From Atherix ibis (taxonomy: Eukaryota > Arthropoda > Insecta > Diptera > Athericidae): a stretch of DNA of 64,000 nucleotides. Location: positions 29,180,811 to 29,244,810 of the forward strand of contig OY282605.1 of NCBI GenBank assembly GCA_958298945.1. The letters are read 5' to 3'. Each line of letters starts with the position of its first letter. The first letter of the stretch is position 1. Positions 34,871 through 46,649 of this stretch are shown in pieces. The position numbers and the translations under genes are program-made. The notes under the pieces were generated by a model that was not told the origin of the DNA, searched no databases, and saw nothing but the letters and a program-made list of their open reading frames with translations.

Positions 34871-36480
34871 TTCTTTTAAACATAAATAATAAGAATCTTG
34901 AAATTTTCCTTTAACAAATTTTTATTAGAATACATGAATTTATTGTTAAAATGCTTCTATTATGTGTGAAGTTTCCATTTTATTAGTTATCAATCTTCTA
35001 AATAGTGGAACATGCTATTAAGAATTCGAATTCAAGATGAAAAAGTAGGTTTTTTTCTTTTTTCTTATTTTTTATTACAGATTTTTGGAGAAAGAAGAAA
35101 GGCTGGCATTTTGTGATAAATGCCACAAATATTTGATGGAAAGTAATAAAGTGTACGAAACGAATATCAGCTACCGAAATTTGGTAAATTGAACTTTTGC
35201 GGGTTGGCAATGAATAGAGCGAGAGATACGAGTACGTTTAGGGCCCTTATCGGAACACTTGTCATGAAGAGCTATCGGAGAATTTGATGTTTGCTGGTTT
35301 GTTTGTTTGTTTGAAAACGATAGCCATTTCAAGGAGCTGGGAAATCATTTCAAGTTATTGGCAAATTTGTTAGCAATCGATCAAGAAACCGAAAATGTGT
35401 GAACATGGAAACTGTAGGCCGTTAGGGTAATAAAAATGTCAAAAGCACGAAAACCTAATCTCCGCTCCTTGGTTCGTTCGTTTTGGCTCATTTGTGTACG
35501 AGTACACGAATTTTTCCAAATAGTGAATACAGAATCCTTTCAGTAAATCACTGCTGCAGGCAATATGGATGGATACTCGTACGCATATACACTCGTATTC
35601 ATAACAAATGTTTATATACATAGCGGACACATGGCCATGTATGTATATAAACATATAAAATTTTTTTTTGGGTACAAATTTCGGATTTCCAATGAACAAA
35701 AGTCACGTTTTCTCCCATTTAAGCATAAAGTTTGGTGTGACTTTTCCGTTCGTTTTCACATAGAAATATTTATTGTCGAGAAGGGAATCGAAAAAGGATC
35801 TATTTCACGTATTTGATGAACGTAAAATTTACATGTCCGCATTTGCATATAGACGGTTCGTGACTGATGATGATGTGTTTAACAAAAAAAAAGAAAAAAA
35901 GAACTTCCCAAAAAATTCTCCTAACTTTTTGGACAAAATTTGTCCTTTTTTCCTATTTTGTCGTTACCATCAACACAGTCTTTCATATCGAATTTTATTG
36001 CGAATATTTCATTTAAAAAAATTTCAAACGCACATTTTTTTTGTAATTTTTTCTATATAAGCACAGTTGCACTGTCATGATTTGAATTCGTTATAAGGAT
36101 TCCAGTTTGTTAATTTGTTAAATTCAATTTGATTTTTAGAAAACTTACTAAAATTTGTTTTGATTTAAAGTCTTAATTCTATTATGTAAAAATTTAAATA
36201 AAAGAAAAATCATTATTTAAAAAGGAAAGAAAAAATTATACCACGGAAACTCATTCATTTATAACAAAAATTATTTAACAGAAACTGAAAATTTTCTCAG
36301 TTCGATAAATACACTAAAACGCTAATGAGCAGTTTAAGAATATCTATTAAAAAAATGTCCTCTGCTAATTTAAATAAAATATCTTTTAAAATATTTTTAT
36401 GACCCATGACAATTCGAGAGATAGAGTTAAATAGATGTTTGGCTTATGAATAGAGTTTTAATCAATTTATTTTAAACTTT
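34871..36480. other. No gene recognised
   Basis: Mixed composition, with a GTTTGTTTGTTTG run near 35300. Short frames of 70-95 codons exist (35439-35699 minus, 35773-36060 plus). They show no domain and overlap each other on opposite strands, as expected by chance. Confidence 0.5.
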
Positions 36481-36483
36481 TTT

Positions 36484-37600
36484 TTTGCCTCCGCCGAGCA
36501 CTATACTTCTACTCCATGCACTATGATCGCCCACCTCCGGCAGGTACTAAACTCCTTCTCGAATTTTTCGAAGATTATCTAGCTCACCTCCACCGAGCGG
36601 TATGTCTTTCTCCAAGCACCAATCTCGCCCACCTCCGTCGAGTATATCCTCTCACTCACTCCCACCGAGCACATCATCCACGCACATTCTTTAAATAATA
36701 CAACCTCTGACCTCCATGGACGATTTGAGCATCATATATGCTTTTCTCCGCTAAGTCTATCTTACTACCCACCTCATCGGAGTACTATATTTGCTTACCT
36801 AAGCCTAGTCTACCTTACCACACTCTTCTTCCGAACACTATATCCGCGAATATCTATCGAGCACTTTATCTGATCACCTTATCGGAGCACTGCATCTGTT
36901 TACCTTCTCTGAGCACTATTCTTGCTCACTTCTGCCGAGTCTATCTCCTTAGAGCAGTATATCTGCTCACATCCTCCGAGCACTTTATCCGTTCACCTCC
37001 GCTAAGTCTATCTTACGACTCGTTCCCTCCGAACACTATTTCCACTCATTTCTTCCGATCACTATATGCGCTCACCTTTTCCGAGCACTGCATCCGAGGA
37101 CTATTCTCGCTCACTTTTGCCGACTCTATCCCACCGAACACTTCCTCAGCGCACTATATCTGCTCTATCGAGCACTTTATCTGTTCACCCCATTGGAGCA
37201 CTGCATCAGCTTACCTTCTAGAAGCACTATTCTTGCTCATCTCCGCTATGTCTATTCCACCGAACACTTCCTTAGAGTAGTATATCTGCTCACATTCTCC
37301 GAGCACTTTATCCGCTCGGAGGAGACGATCTCACTGCTCGTCTCATCCGAGGACTATTCTCCCTCACTTCTTCCGAAGACTATTCTCGCTCACCTCCGCC
37401 GATACTGTTGCACCGAGCAGTTCCTTCAAGCATAAACTTTGCTCACTTTTTTCGAGCACTTTATCCGCTCATCTCCGCCAATTCAATTTTACAGCACTTC
37501 CCCTGCGAGGACCATATATACTGACCTCCTCTGACGACTATTGTCGCTTACCTTCGCCAAGTCTATCTAATCGTACTGACTACTCCAAACTCCCTGTTTA
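36484..37600. repeat. 26-bp minisatellite array A, about 43 units
   Basis: The unit is close to CGAGCACTATATCC followed by GCTCACCTCCTC (26 nt). Units are diverged but retain GAGCACT-AT and CTCACCTCC blocks. Because the unit lacks stop codons in several phases, long open frames arise (for example 36738-37280, 180 codons) whose products repeat every 26 residues; these are by-products of the repeat and I do not call genes. The right flank (37560-37670) resembles the flank of array B's stub at 51.75-51.85 kb. The array is far richer in C than its surroundings. Confidence 0.9.
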
Positions 37601-37948
37601 CTTTGTAACATTTTTCATTACTATAAAACTGAGCTATATTTCTAAACCCCTTCCATATACCTTAATGGCGGTATAATTTCTCAAAGGGAGCAAGTACGTT
37701 ACTTAAAACTCCATCTCGATTAAAAATAGACCAAAAGATTATGGTTTAAAGATTACAAGTCGTCAGTAAATTATTTATAAATACAGTATATAAATCTCTT
37801 TACAACTATAGAACCCTAGGGTTCTACCAAGTCTCCTAATGAAAAAAAAAATCCTCCGTAAAAGTATTAATGCAAAAATACTCCTTATTATATTTGTAAA
37901 AGTGTCATACATTGTGATCTAAAAGTTCCTCTATAAATAAATTAACGG
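37601..37948. other. Right flank of minisatellite A, then AT-rich spacer
   Basis: The first ~80 bases (CTACTCCAAACTCCCTG to ATTACTATAAAACTGA) align with 51791-51842 and so belong to the repeat-carrying element. Beyond this there is nothing recognisable. Confidence 0.6.
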
Positions 37949-38080
37949 TTTCTCGTTATAAAAAGTTTCATGCTTATTTTCGATATCATCGCAATTTTCT
38001 TAGTGATCATCGCCAGTAACATCCTTCATTGTTGAGATGGCAATTGTTACGAGATATGGTAAACTTTTTATAACGAGAAA
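37949..38080. mobile_element. 132-bp MITE-like unit with perfect 20-bp inverted ends
   Basis: TTTCTCGTTATAAAAAGTTT at 37949-37968 is matched by its exact reverse complement at 38061-38080. The interior (92 bp) is non-coding. No clear target duplication is visible, so transposition is not proven. It could be a small non-autonomous DNA element or another fold-back event. Confidence 0.55.
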
Positions 38081-39400
38081 TATTTAAAACTAAATTTTTT
38101 AACAAAGAATTCGTAAAAATATCTTCAAAATTTAAACGTGTTCAAAACTAAAATTTATTAATTTAACGCTCTTTATGAGTATGCATCTCTGGTTATTATA
38201 TAGACGATATTCTTTTTCGAAACTATGTCATCCATTTTCGAGTTTTTTATCGAAGGACTTTAGTGTGGAGGCAGAAAAAAACCGGCATAATAAAAATCTT
38301 TCAAATTAAATTCTTTCAATTTTTATCGCTATAAATTGAAAACTGAATTCATCGTTCATAAAATAAAAAAATAAAAATATAAATCGAATTTGTGGTGAAT
38401 GTGTTTTTTCCATCTAAAATTTTATTCAGTATGAAATACGAAAAGTTTTTATATTTCGATTGAAATCTCTTCTTCCCCAATAGAGAGTTAAAAAGTTCTT
38501 CCAAATAGAATTCTCATATAACTTGAAGAACTTTATTATTTCGTAATTGAATCAATATCAAATTTTATTTGCATTTTAAATATTTCTCATTTATGGTAAA
38601 TGCAAGATTTCCTACTATTCCAATAAAAAGAGGAACGGAGAAAAGGACGAAAGCGAAAAAAAGCGACAAGGATCATGTTGTTGTTATCCTGAAGCTGTAC
38701 AGATTTTATGATAACTTCTTTAATTTTTTTTTTTTTTTTTGTTACGATTTTAAGCTTCTTTCGGATGTAAATTCTTATAAGTTCTAAGCCAATCGAGTGC
38801 TAATGGAGATTTAGTTACCTTTTGTCAGACTATGGATTTGCATAATATTAATTTAATAATATCGAAAGACAAAATTATTTCCTCTTCTTTAATATATTCA
38901 AAGATTATTCAAGAAAAATCAATTATTTTAATTAAATTCATTATATTAATCTCTTCTTATTCATTGAAATTTTATAAAATATTAAAAAAAAAAGATAGTA
39001 GCTTATCTACAATATTACGTTTTATGTATAATATTATTTTCAATTTTTTCATTATGGGAGTCTTTGGTGGTTTTATAATTATTTTTGGTATATTTATTAT
39101 TATAAAAGTTTTACAATAAAATGTTTTTCATTAACCAAAAAAAAGTCGTAATATTCGTAAAATCGGTCAGCGGTTATTGATTTATGGCAACTAAATTTTT
39201 GGTAGGATAAAAAAAGCTTTTTTTTTTTCTGATTAGATGAGAAAGATTTCCGATGAATGGAAAATAAATTAAAATTGCACGAATTTTGATAGGCTTTATA
39301 GTAACTCATCAGAATATATCCACCACTGAATCCGTTAAAGCACCATCAGTAGTAGAAGACTGCCTAAGTTGTAGAATTTTGTTGTTCAAGCCAATCAGTG
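38081..39400. other. No gene recognised
   Basis: AT-rich. A 95-codon Ile/Lys/Phe-rich frame (38832-39119) starts with ATG. At this base composition a few frames of that length are expected by chance in 64 kb, and nothing in it is recognisable. Confidence 0.5.
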
Positions 39401-40440
39401 GAGAGAGATCATATAGGATCACGTGGGGGTGCCACATTGTTTCCTTTTAGACCCTCTACTGTGGAATGTAATATATTATGGTATTCTCAGAGAAGGCGAT
39501 AGTCATAGCATTCGTTGACGATATTGAAGAGGTAGAACAGATCTCCATAAGACAGAGGCAGTCCTTATCAGGGGCCAGAGAGAAGAGATAATATCATGAT
39601 CAGAATTGGCGAACATGAGATGATCTCAGGATCATCTCTAAAATATCTAGTGGTGATGATTGATGCGAGGCTATAGTTTCAGAAATACCTACTATAGGTT
39701 GGTGGGAAGGGTACGGAAAATTATGGCGCTGGCGCATTTATGCCGAAGCTTTGGGGACGCAGGTAGAGTAAAAAGATCCTGTTGACGTCTGTGGTCGGGT
39801 CAAGCGTGCTGTATGCTGCACCAATTTGGGTTGCTTAGAGTAATATACGGACGTGGAGTTGTCTCAGTGTTCCATAGGTGGGCATTGAGGATAGCCTGAG
39901 TATTCTGAACAGTGTTATACGAGGGCATTTTTGTTGTGGCCCGAATGATACCGATCAAAATACTGGCAGATGAGCGGCGAAAGGTCGGTGTGACGCTGTG
40001 GCGCATTCCGGGACTCGTACGGAGGAATGAAATGAGTCTAAGAGGAGCTGGCAAAATCATAAAAGGAGATGGCAGCATAATGCCTCCGATGCTTGATGGA
40101 CTCACCGTCTCATCTCGGCGGTGGATCCGTGGCCAGATCGACGATATTGTGAAGTTACTACCTATTCCAATTTCTGACGGGACACGGATGTTTTCAAGCT
40201 TACCAATTCTGCTTCAAATTAGATTCTAGTAAAATGTATTCTTCTTGTGATTGGATGGTGGAGAGGGCAGAGCACGTGTTCTTTTACTGGGCCAGATTCT
40301 ATCTGGAAAGTGGAGTGGCTCAGAAGTGTGCTGGCGGACCTATGACATTGGATAATGTAGTGGCCCTAATGTTGGGCTCGAGCACGGCCTAGAAACACTA
40401 CGTCTGCATGAGGGTAAAATAAAGCGATAGTGATAATTCA
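39400..40440 (+). pseudogene. R1-clade non-LTR retrotransposon, 3' end of ORF2
   Basis: Plus-strand reading over several frames gives the end of an R1-type reverse-transcriptase protein. 'VIAFVDDIEEVEQ' (about 39500-39540) is the catalytic [YF]xDD box, here FVDD. 'KTEAVLI'-like sequence follows, then 'LTSVVGSSVLYAAPIWV' (39785-39835, thumb region), a run near 39925-40130 ending 'RRWIRGQIDD', then 'GCFQAYQFCFKLDSSK' (about 40185-40235). Last is the C-terminal zinc-knuckle-like region 'SCDWMVERAEHVFFYWARF', in which one expected Cys is Tyr/Trp. Stops and frame changes break the protein about every 60-100 codons. The reading ends near 40417. The 5' part, including the endonuclease, is absent, as in 5'-truncated LINE copies. 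No rDNA flanks it, so it is not an R1 insertion in its usual target. Confidence 0.82.
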
Positions 40441-41740
40441 CCAAAGTAGTGATTTCGATCAATCCCTGCCGTGGTACTGTTGACAGAAGAGCGAGAATAA
40501 TGCGTGAATGAGTGTGTGAATAATACTGAAGGTTGCTACAACCGGGTCAATCCCATTTGAACCTTTAGATTTTGTCGAATCTGCGTAGAAGAGATGAATT
40601 AGCGATTCCTAGATATGTACTCTTACAACCACGAGAATCGGGTGACCCATGGTATTAAAAGACATCATGATGAGGTGCTTTAGGCTGCAATGTGGTTGCT
40701 GTGATTAATATCCAAATCGCGGGTATGGTTTTCGGACCCCTGGTGAGGGATTCCGGCTTTTATCTCGAGCACTGTCACTACTTATGACAACAGAAGTTTA
40801 GATATGCATCAGCACAAATAGATATTAACTCTAAATCACTAACTAGGTATAACGTTGCCTTGATTGAGTATATCTCAATCCCTATGATAGTAGGTGACTC
40901 TTGATTTTATGTTTAATGAGAGATAAGTTACGTTAAATACTGTGGCTATGAAAGTGACTGTGTGGTGATCTGAAAGAGTCATTGCAAAATGATTGAAAAT
41001 ATAGAAGAAGAGACAGTTACTATCAATACTCAGCTCCCGAAAGAGGGTTTCTTAAGGGAGAATGATCTCGTTTTGGTAAAACTGCGGTCCTGAGCTGATC
41101 TAGCAGTGTCTGAAAGCTCTTTGAGTGGGAGTACCGACCACGTGTTCTTCAAACAAAAAGTGGCACTACAGGGATCAGGTGTTAAAATGAACTCTGCCTG
41201 ATCAAGAGATGAGGTGCCTGTGCCTGAAAAGTGGCTGCTGTGGTTAATACCTATATGGAAGGTATAGTCTTAGGACTCGAGCTAAAGAATGGCAGGATTC
41301 CAGAAGCTACCACTGCAAATGATTGTAGAGGTTTAACTAGGCCTTGGTACCAAACGTTAGGGACTAGCTTGTAACTGGTTACTGACTGCGAGGATAACTG
41401 TACCTGTAATGAAAGTAGTTGATCAGTGGCGCGGCCAGATGGAAGTATAGGTAATGGCGAGTTGAATGCTAGGTGAGCAATCTGGTAGAGTTGAATGCTA
41501 GGATGGTAGAGTTGATATACTGACGCTACTTGCTATTATAAAAAAATGAGGCTCATGTGAAGGCAGGTAAGTTTTCTGAATGCCAAAAATTGTAGAGCAT
41601 GTAGTGGGGCTGGAGAGATAAGAAACGAGGTGTCGAGAAGTAATAGAAGAGGAACCTCATTCGAGGAGGGCTTCATTAATAAAAAGACTCTTCTGAGGTC
41701 AGACCATAGATGAACATAGCAGCCCCCCTCATCAATTGAA
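40441..41740. other. Unassigned GC-richer block with an internal direct repeat
   Basis: The composition matches the R1 remnant before it, so it may be its 3' region or another dead retroelement. A ~100-bp segment beginning GATGAGGTGC, with GTGGTTGCTGTG and GGTATGGT landmarks, lies at about 40671 and recurs with changes at about 41210 (about 540 bp apart). No frame is open for more than about 50 codons. Confidence 0.45.
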
Positions 41741-41939
41741 TTTAAATCGGTTTACCCTTTATAAGATTTTGGCCAAGTCCATAAATAATTTTTTATTGCT
41801 TACATCAATGAAAAGAGTTTTGCTATAGATTTGACCATGTGTGGGCCAAAAAACCCTCACGATTGATTATAAAGATAATTGGTAGAAATGTAATCAGACC
41901 TTTTTAAGGGAAATAAAAATTACCCAGATTTCTTCAGTC

Positions 41940-42260
41940 ATAAAGTCCCGGTTTTTTTTGGTGTGATCTTGGGAAAACCGTCAAAGTGAAGAGTGTTACA
42001 TTGACAAATATCTTCGTTTTTTTTTCGATAGTAGGGGGATTAGTCACGATTAATTTGTGCCTCCAAGACAATTTTTTTTACAAATAAGTTCTTGAGAGGC
42101 TAAGAAAAAGGTATTCCTGTAGTTCTCCAGAGTCCCCTCATTTACCTGATCAAAGTCTATGTGACTTCTTTTATTCCTTAAAAACTAATTGGAAAGATAT
42201 TATCTTGGTACTACCCATAGCATCACACCAAGGAGTTGAAGACAATTTCAGTTAAATCCT
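41940..42260 (+). pseudogene. Mariner transposase C-terminal relic
   Basis: The plus strand reads 'VTLTNIFVFFFDSRGISHD' (about 41995-42050), matching the VFFDxRGxVHxEF stretch between D1 and D2 in mariners of the type found at 48.97 kb. After a gap that removes the D2 motif comes 'SPESPHLPDQSLCDFFYSLK' (about 42125-42185), matching PPYSPDLAPCDFFLFPKLK with D3 kept. It is frameshifted, lacks D2 and has no visible ends. The identification rests on two short motifs in the right order. Confidence 0.5.
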
Positions 42261-44685
42261 TTCAAAAGAAAACTACTTTGTAGGGCATAACACTAATGTG
42301 TAAAAATCAAATAAAAAAAATCAATCTCACAACTTTTCAGCTACACGCCATATTTAAACATTTTATTTTTACTCTAAGAAAATATTTGATCAAATAAAAT
42401 TTATTTATAATAAAATAACAATAAAAAAGCGTATTTTTTAAACAAATTGTCGTAAATATATCAACGGATTTGTTAGAATTCTAACGACAGAAGGGGAGAA
42501 ACGATCGAATTGAAGGATTTGATATTATACAAGACGTTTGTCAGACTGTGGATGGAATGGAAATGCTTGTAAGACTAAGGTTCAACGAGAATCCTTAAAA
42601 TGTTTTGTATAAATCGAAAATCTCAGCGAGAGTACATAAACAGATCAAAATGTAATCTGGCACATGCAAACGTACGTACGCGTGTAGACTTTCAAATCCT
42701 CTTTCCTCATTTTATTTTACAATCAATTAAGCTCCAATCAGTTTGACTAGAAAGGGAGTAGAAAAAAAATTCTATATTGAAAAGGATTCAAAATCCTTTG
42801 ACTTGTCTTTCAGTCAGTTTTTGTTGGATGAAATTTCATCTAGTTTAGTTTAAAAAAAACTTATGTGCGTAAAACTAATTTAAAAAAAAAATTTATATGT
42901 GTATGAGTATATGTATGAGTAGTTTTATTATTTTACTTAAATAAGTATGCGTATTTTTAGTAAGGATAATCCTCTAAAATTTTGTGAATTATTACTTAAA
43001 CGAAAACTCCTTTTTTGCATTTTGCTTGCTTCTATGCTTTAGAATAAATTGAAAAGTTTCTTCTCTTATCTGTAAAAAGGATTTAATAGTCACAATATTT
43101 ATTATAAACTAGTTTCACTCTACTCTCCCCCTTCCCCCCCCCCTCTGTCTGAGTTAAAGAGTAAATTTAAATGCATGCAGTGCAAAAAGTCAGTGGAATT
43201 TTCTTGCAATAAATCAAATGAAGAACTTTAAGCGAAATATTTTGTAGTCCTTTGAATAAATTCTGTGCTTTAAGTTATAGTTGTTCTGTTATCCTTTATA
43301 GTAGAGAAAGCAATATTTACCAAATACATAATATTATCTATGATTATACTTATAGTAGTAGTTCTTTTTGTGATCTATCCCATGCAGAGATTTGTACTAC
43401 TTTCTAAGGATTAAAGAGTTCTAGTTAAATACGAATGCGCACCTCAGCGGATCTACTCACCGAACATACTGTGAATATGCTGATATGGGGTTCAAAAGTT
43501 TTGACTACTGAAACTATATGAAAAATTCTACATTTTAAATAAATCAATTTTAAGGAAGGATATTTATACGCTGTGATGGAAATTCTTCTTTGTTGGGGGT
43601 GTAATTTAAGAGAAATTTTAATTTTCCATTGCAATTGATTTAATTTAAAGTATATCCAATTTCGTATAAATGCTCCTGTCCCTCTTCGTGGGGAGTTAAA
43701 AACATGTGACCAAGTAAGGTGGTTTTTAGTGGATTCAAGTACCTTTTCTTAGTTCAAAGTACTATAAAAAAGAAATGACAGTACCAAAATAATGTCCTTT
43801 CCAGTATTTTTTTTAATATTCAGAAACAAAATAAAGATCAAAGGAATTACGGAAATTCCTTTTCCGACAAAAACGCGTTGATGGAGGTGGCTCTAAAACA
43901 GGAACCGATGTCATACTAGTGCCTGCAATAGGCGATCTGACATAATGAACTCATTTTTTATTACTTTCGCAAAAACATTTTTATAGTAAACTTATTAATT
44001 GCAGGTCTAACCTTGCAAGTTCTGCTTCACGGATCTTCAAAAATGCTTAATACCACCAAATAATTTTTACGTTTGATAAAGAATGTTCCCAAGCTAAACA
44101 AAAATATTTGATCAGTAGTAGGGCAAGGCGGGTTTTTGGATACTTTTTGAAAGATTCTTCCAAGGTCGGATCCCTTTTTAAAAAATTCTTCCAAGCTCAC
44201 TGATAGCAGTAAAGGGCTTACTGGTATGCTCACTGATGCTGTAAAACCTCAACCCATCGGACGCATGCAGCAAATATTTCAAAAATTATCCCAGAACCCT
44301 ACTACTCACATCGTTACTTCAAATTTAGCCTGAACTCCTTTTCAAAACTCACAAGCTTCCCCTCTGCTATATACTGTCTTATTGAAAATTCATATCTTTT
44401 TCAACATTATTTCGAAATTATAGTTAAAACTGGATTTCCGCAAAAAATATCTTTTTTGAGCTGGGTTCTCAACAGGATATTATTGTGGGTTACATTTTTT
44501 ATTACATCTTATCTAATTTTAAGACGATCATTGTCATTTATATTATAATAAAATTATTAAAAGAATAGCTTAGGAACTTATCAAGACCACTTATTAGAGC
44601 TCCAAATTCTATTGAGAAAAGTCCTTTACTAAGAAATGATATTGACTGGGAACTTACATGACATTAATAGTGCTTATACTGCATA
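42261..44685. other. No gene recognised
   Basis: AT-rich with a C-rich run at 43127-43142. A ~90-bp segment at 43850-43945 (…CCTTTTCCGACAAAAACGCG…) resembles 58675-58775, so an old dispersed repeat passes through here. Open frames of about 68-70 codons on the minus strand are not recognisable. Confidence 0.45.
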
Positions 44686-44689
44686 GAGT

Positions 44690-45090
44690 AACGTACAAAC
44701 TGTGTAGATAATATGTGATCCATTTCTTATCCTCAGGCACCGTCCGTTTAAGAAATGGGTCGATTTCATTCCGTTTGGCCAATGCTTTGCAGATGATAAT
44801 TCTATCCGTAATGTTTTTCTGGGTCAATTTATGTAGAACTCAAATATCTACCTTATGCAGATTGTTTTAAACTGTTTTGTAATCGATCTTTAGCTTCTAG
44901 ACAATACAGCAACTGCTAACATGCCGGTCTACTTCAATTATTATCATTGATTTTGCGAGGTGTATCTTTAGCATCGAAAATACCAGAACAGAATCGATGA
45001 AATCAAAATTGCATATAATTGCCTGTGACAGTATTGGGACCATAAACACCATTCATAATTTCAGCCGCCTGGCTTGCTCTTTGTTAACTT
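44690..45090 (-). pseudogene. Cecropia-type mariner, N-terminal half only
   Basis: Minus-strand reading with one main frame and many stops gives 'RAAEIMNGVYGPNTVTGNYM', followed by 'FHRFCSGIFDAKDTPR' (about 44955-45090). This is the first helix-turn-helix and the GRP linker of the cecropia/Hsmar1 type. The second helix-turn-helix is degraded. Near the end 'ALAKRNEIDPFLKR' is clear (about 44740-44790), immediately before where the D1 motif GDEKW should stand; instead it reads 'EDKKWITY'. Homology ends at about 44700. The catalytic core is absent. It is a different copy from those at 3.3 and 21.1 kb. Confidence 0.65.
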
Positions 45091-45365
45091 CTTTTTTTTT
45101 TACACCGTATAATTCATAACTGAATCAAAAAACTGTAGACGATTTTTTTTTTAGTCGGAGTAAGTTTGATCAATACTTTACGAGATATATTTCACTACAG
45201 CCATCTAGCGGAAAAAAAACGTATTTCTGTTCTCTAAAACTATTTATTATAATATATTTTGAGGAAAATTGAAGTTGAAATAGTCTTCAAAGAGTTTTTT
45301 AAATTGTGGAACAGTAACATGGCACATATGGATAGGACTAAATATATCCTTGATGAAGGTTCCGG
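45091..45365. other. Short AT-rich spacer
   Basis: Nothing recognisable apart from a TACAGCCATCTAGCGG stretch at 45197-45212, which resembles the core of the satellite at 32-35 kb. Confidence 0.4.
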
Positions 45366-45369
45366 ACGG

Positions 45370-45935
45370 AAAATTTTTACTAAAAGTGTCCTAGAACCGG
45401 CTCTAAATTTACTCTAGGTTTAATTTCATAAAGTTCGGAGAGCGAGGATAGCTCTATTACAAGGGGATTACTATGGAATGACAGTTGACGACTTTGAAAT
45501 TGTTTGCAACGAGTAGTAGACAATTCATGAATGTAAAGAATATTTAGGTCTCGGTGGATCACATTATTATACAAATAATAGGAAGCATCGGCAATTGCTC
45601 CGAGGATTTTCGATTGAAGGGATTGCATTCGACTAGAATTGGAATGATCTGTTGACCCACAAAGTTCTATTCTGTATGCCCATATTGGTCTTATTACCGT
45701 TTTGTAAAGAAATACTTTTTTGTCAGTTGTCAGTTTTGATTGTTTAAGGAAAAGTTTCTGTAGGTGTCTGTAGGGTTTATTAATATAAGTTTTTTTTAAG
45801 GATGATCCTTGGCAATGAGTAAAAGTAATATGAATACTTTTTTATTCGTTTAATTTTACTCTCCACTCTCTGAACCGTTTTTGAAGGGAATCAATATGCT
45901 TTTGTAAATGGTATGCGATAAATTTTTTTGAAAAA
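45370..45935 (-). pseudogene. Jockey-type non-LTR retrotransposon, C-terminus of ORF2
   Basis: Minus-strand reading gives 'QKHIDSLQKRFREWRVKLNE' (about 45850-45910), then 'KSIHITFTHCQGSS' (the region after the catalytic DD box). Next comes 'LTTDKKVFLYKTVIRPIWAY' and 'RIELCGS' (thumb, about 45660-45740), then 'MQSLQSKILGAIADASYYLY' and 'NNVIHRDLNI' (45540-45628), and the frame ends at 45380 after 'LEPVLGHF'. This order and these motifs are characteristic of Jockey-clade ORF2 tails (LQ.FQSK.LR.I..AP.Y..N..IHRDL). The last ~180 codons are nearly continuous. The polymerase core upstream is missing and an R1-type fragment on the opposite strand follows from about 46080. Confidence 0.82.
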
Positions 45936-46079
45936 TTTCATCAATTAATCAATATCTACAAATAAAACTATTTTTTTATATACAGTAGAGATAAATACAA
46001 AGATCCGGGCCGATAAGCAGCTGACCAGATTTTAAGATATCAACATATTTACCATCATCGCCTGTTCGTTGACTTCCAC

Positions 46080-46640
46080 AATGTGTGTTTAACTTGACGA
46101 AATGGAAATACTTGTACTACATAAAAGGATTATCGCCGATTATCTTAAGAAAAAAATGCTGATATATAATAAAGAAATAGGACTTAAAACAAGCAATATC
46201 AGTGGAGTGAGTTCCGCAGGGCTCCATCTTCGGTCCTTTGTTGTGAAATGCTCACACTCACGATCCCAAAACGTATAAGTGGGTATGGGTTTGCGTATGA
46301 CGTTGAGTCGGTAAATTTCTAGACGAGATCACTCAGATCACTAATGACACAGTCCACATCATCTGGTATGGGGTCTTATTGAACTTTCTAATAAAAAAAT
46401 CGAGCCATTAGTGACTGCAATATTTTTTCAGAGCCGTCGCTGAGAGTTCAAAAAAAACGCCTGAGAGTTCAAAAAGACGTTAATTTTTGTTCGAACATTG
46501 GAAAATCGCTGCAGAAAAGTCATGTCGGATTGTGAATGTCTTAATAAGGATTATGCCTGATAATAAATTAGGGGTCCACCGTAATCAGTTCTATACTTTT
46601 GTATGCAGTCCCTCTTCGGTCAGAAGCTATGCCGTAATGA
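46080..46640 (+). pseudogene. R1-type reverse transcriptase remnant
   Basis: The plus strand reads 'IIADYLKKKMLIYNKEIGLK' (about 46128-46190), then, after a frame shift, 'VPQGSIFGPLL' with a stop where Trp is expected and 'NAHTHD' (46210-46265), the classic B/box-4 motif GVPQGSxLGPxLWN. 'LTIPKRISGYGFAYDVESV' follows (46255-46310), where FADDVA is the usual catalytic box, here AYDVE. About 250 bp later 'TVISSILLYAVPLRSEAM' (46580-46635) matches the thumb motif VTSxLLYGxPxWxxAL. The catalytic Asp pair is broken. It abuts a DUF4817-type relic at about 46650. It is a different copy from the one at 39.4-40.4 kb, and the two overlap in gene region, so they are not halves of one element. Confidence 0.75.
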
Positions 46641-46649
46641 GTATCAGAT

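Noticed and set aside
36738..37280. 180-codon open frame with repeated 'AHLxRALYxLTSSEHxI' residues
   Set aside because: It is the translation of the 26-bp minisatellite; the 26-residue period follows from the unit length, and similar frames open and close throughout both arrays.
38832..39119. Ile-rich 95-codon frame as a transferred bacterial membrane gene
   Set aside because: The amino-acid bias is what random AT-rich DNA gives, frames of this length are expected by chance in 64 kb, and no neighbour supports bacterial origin.
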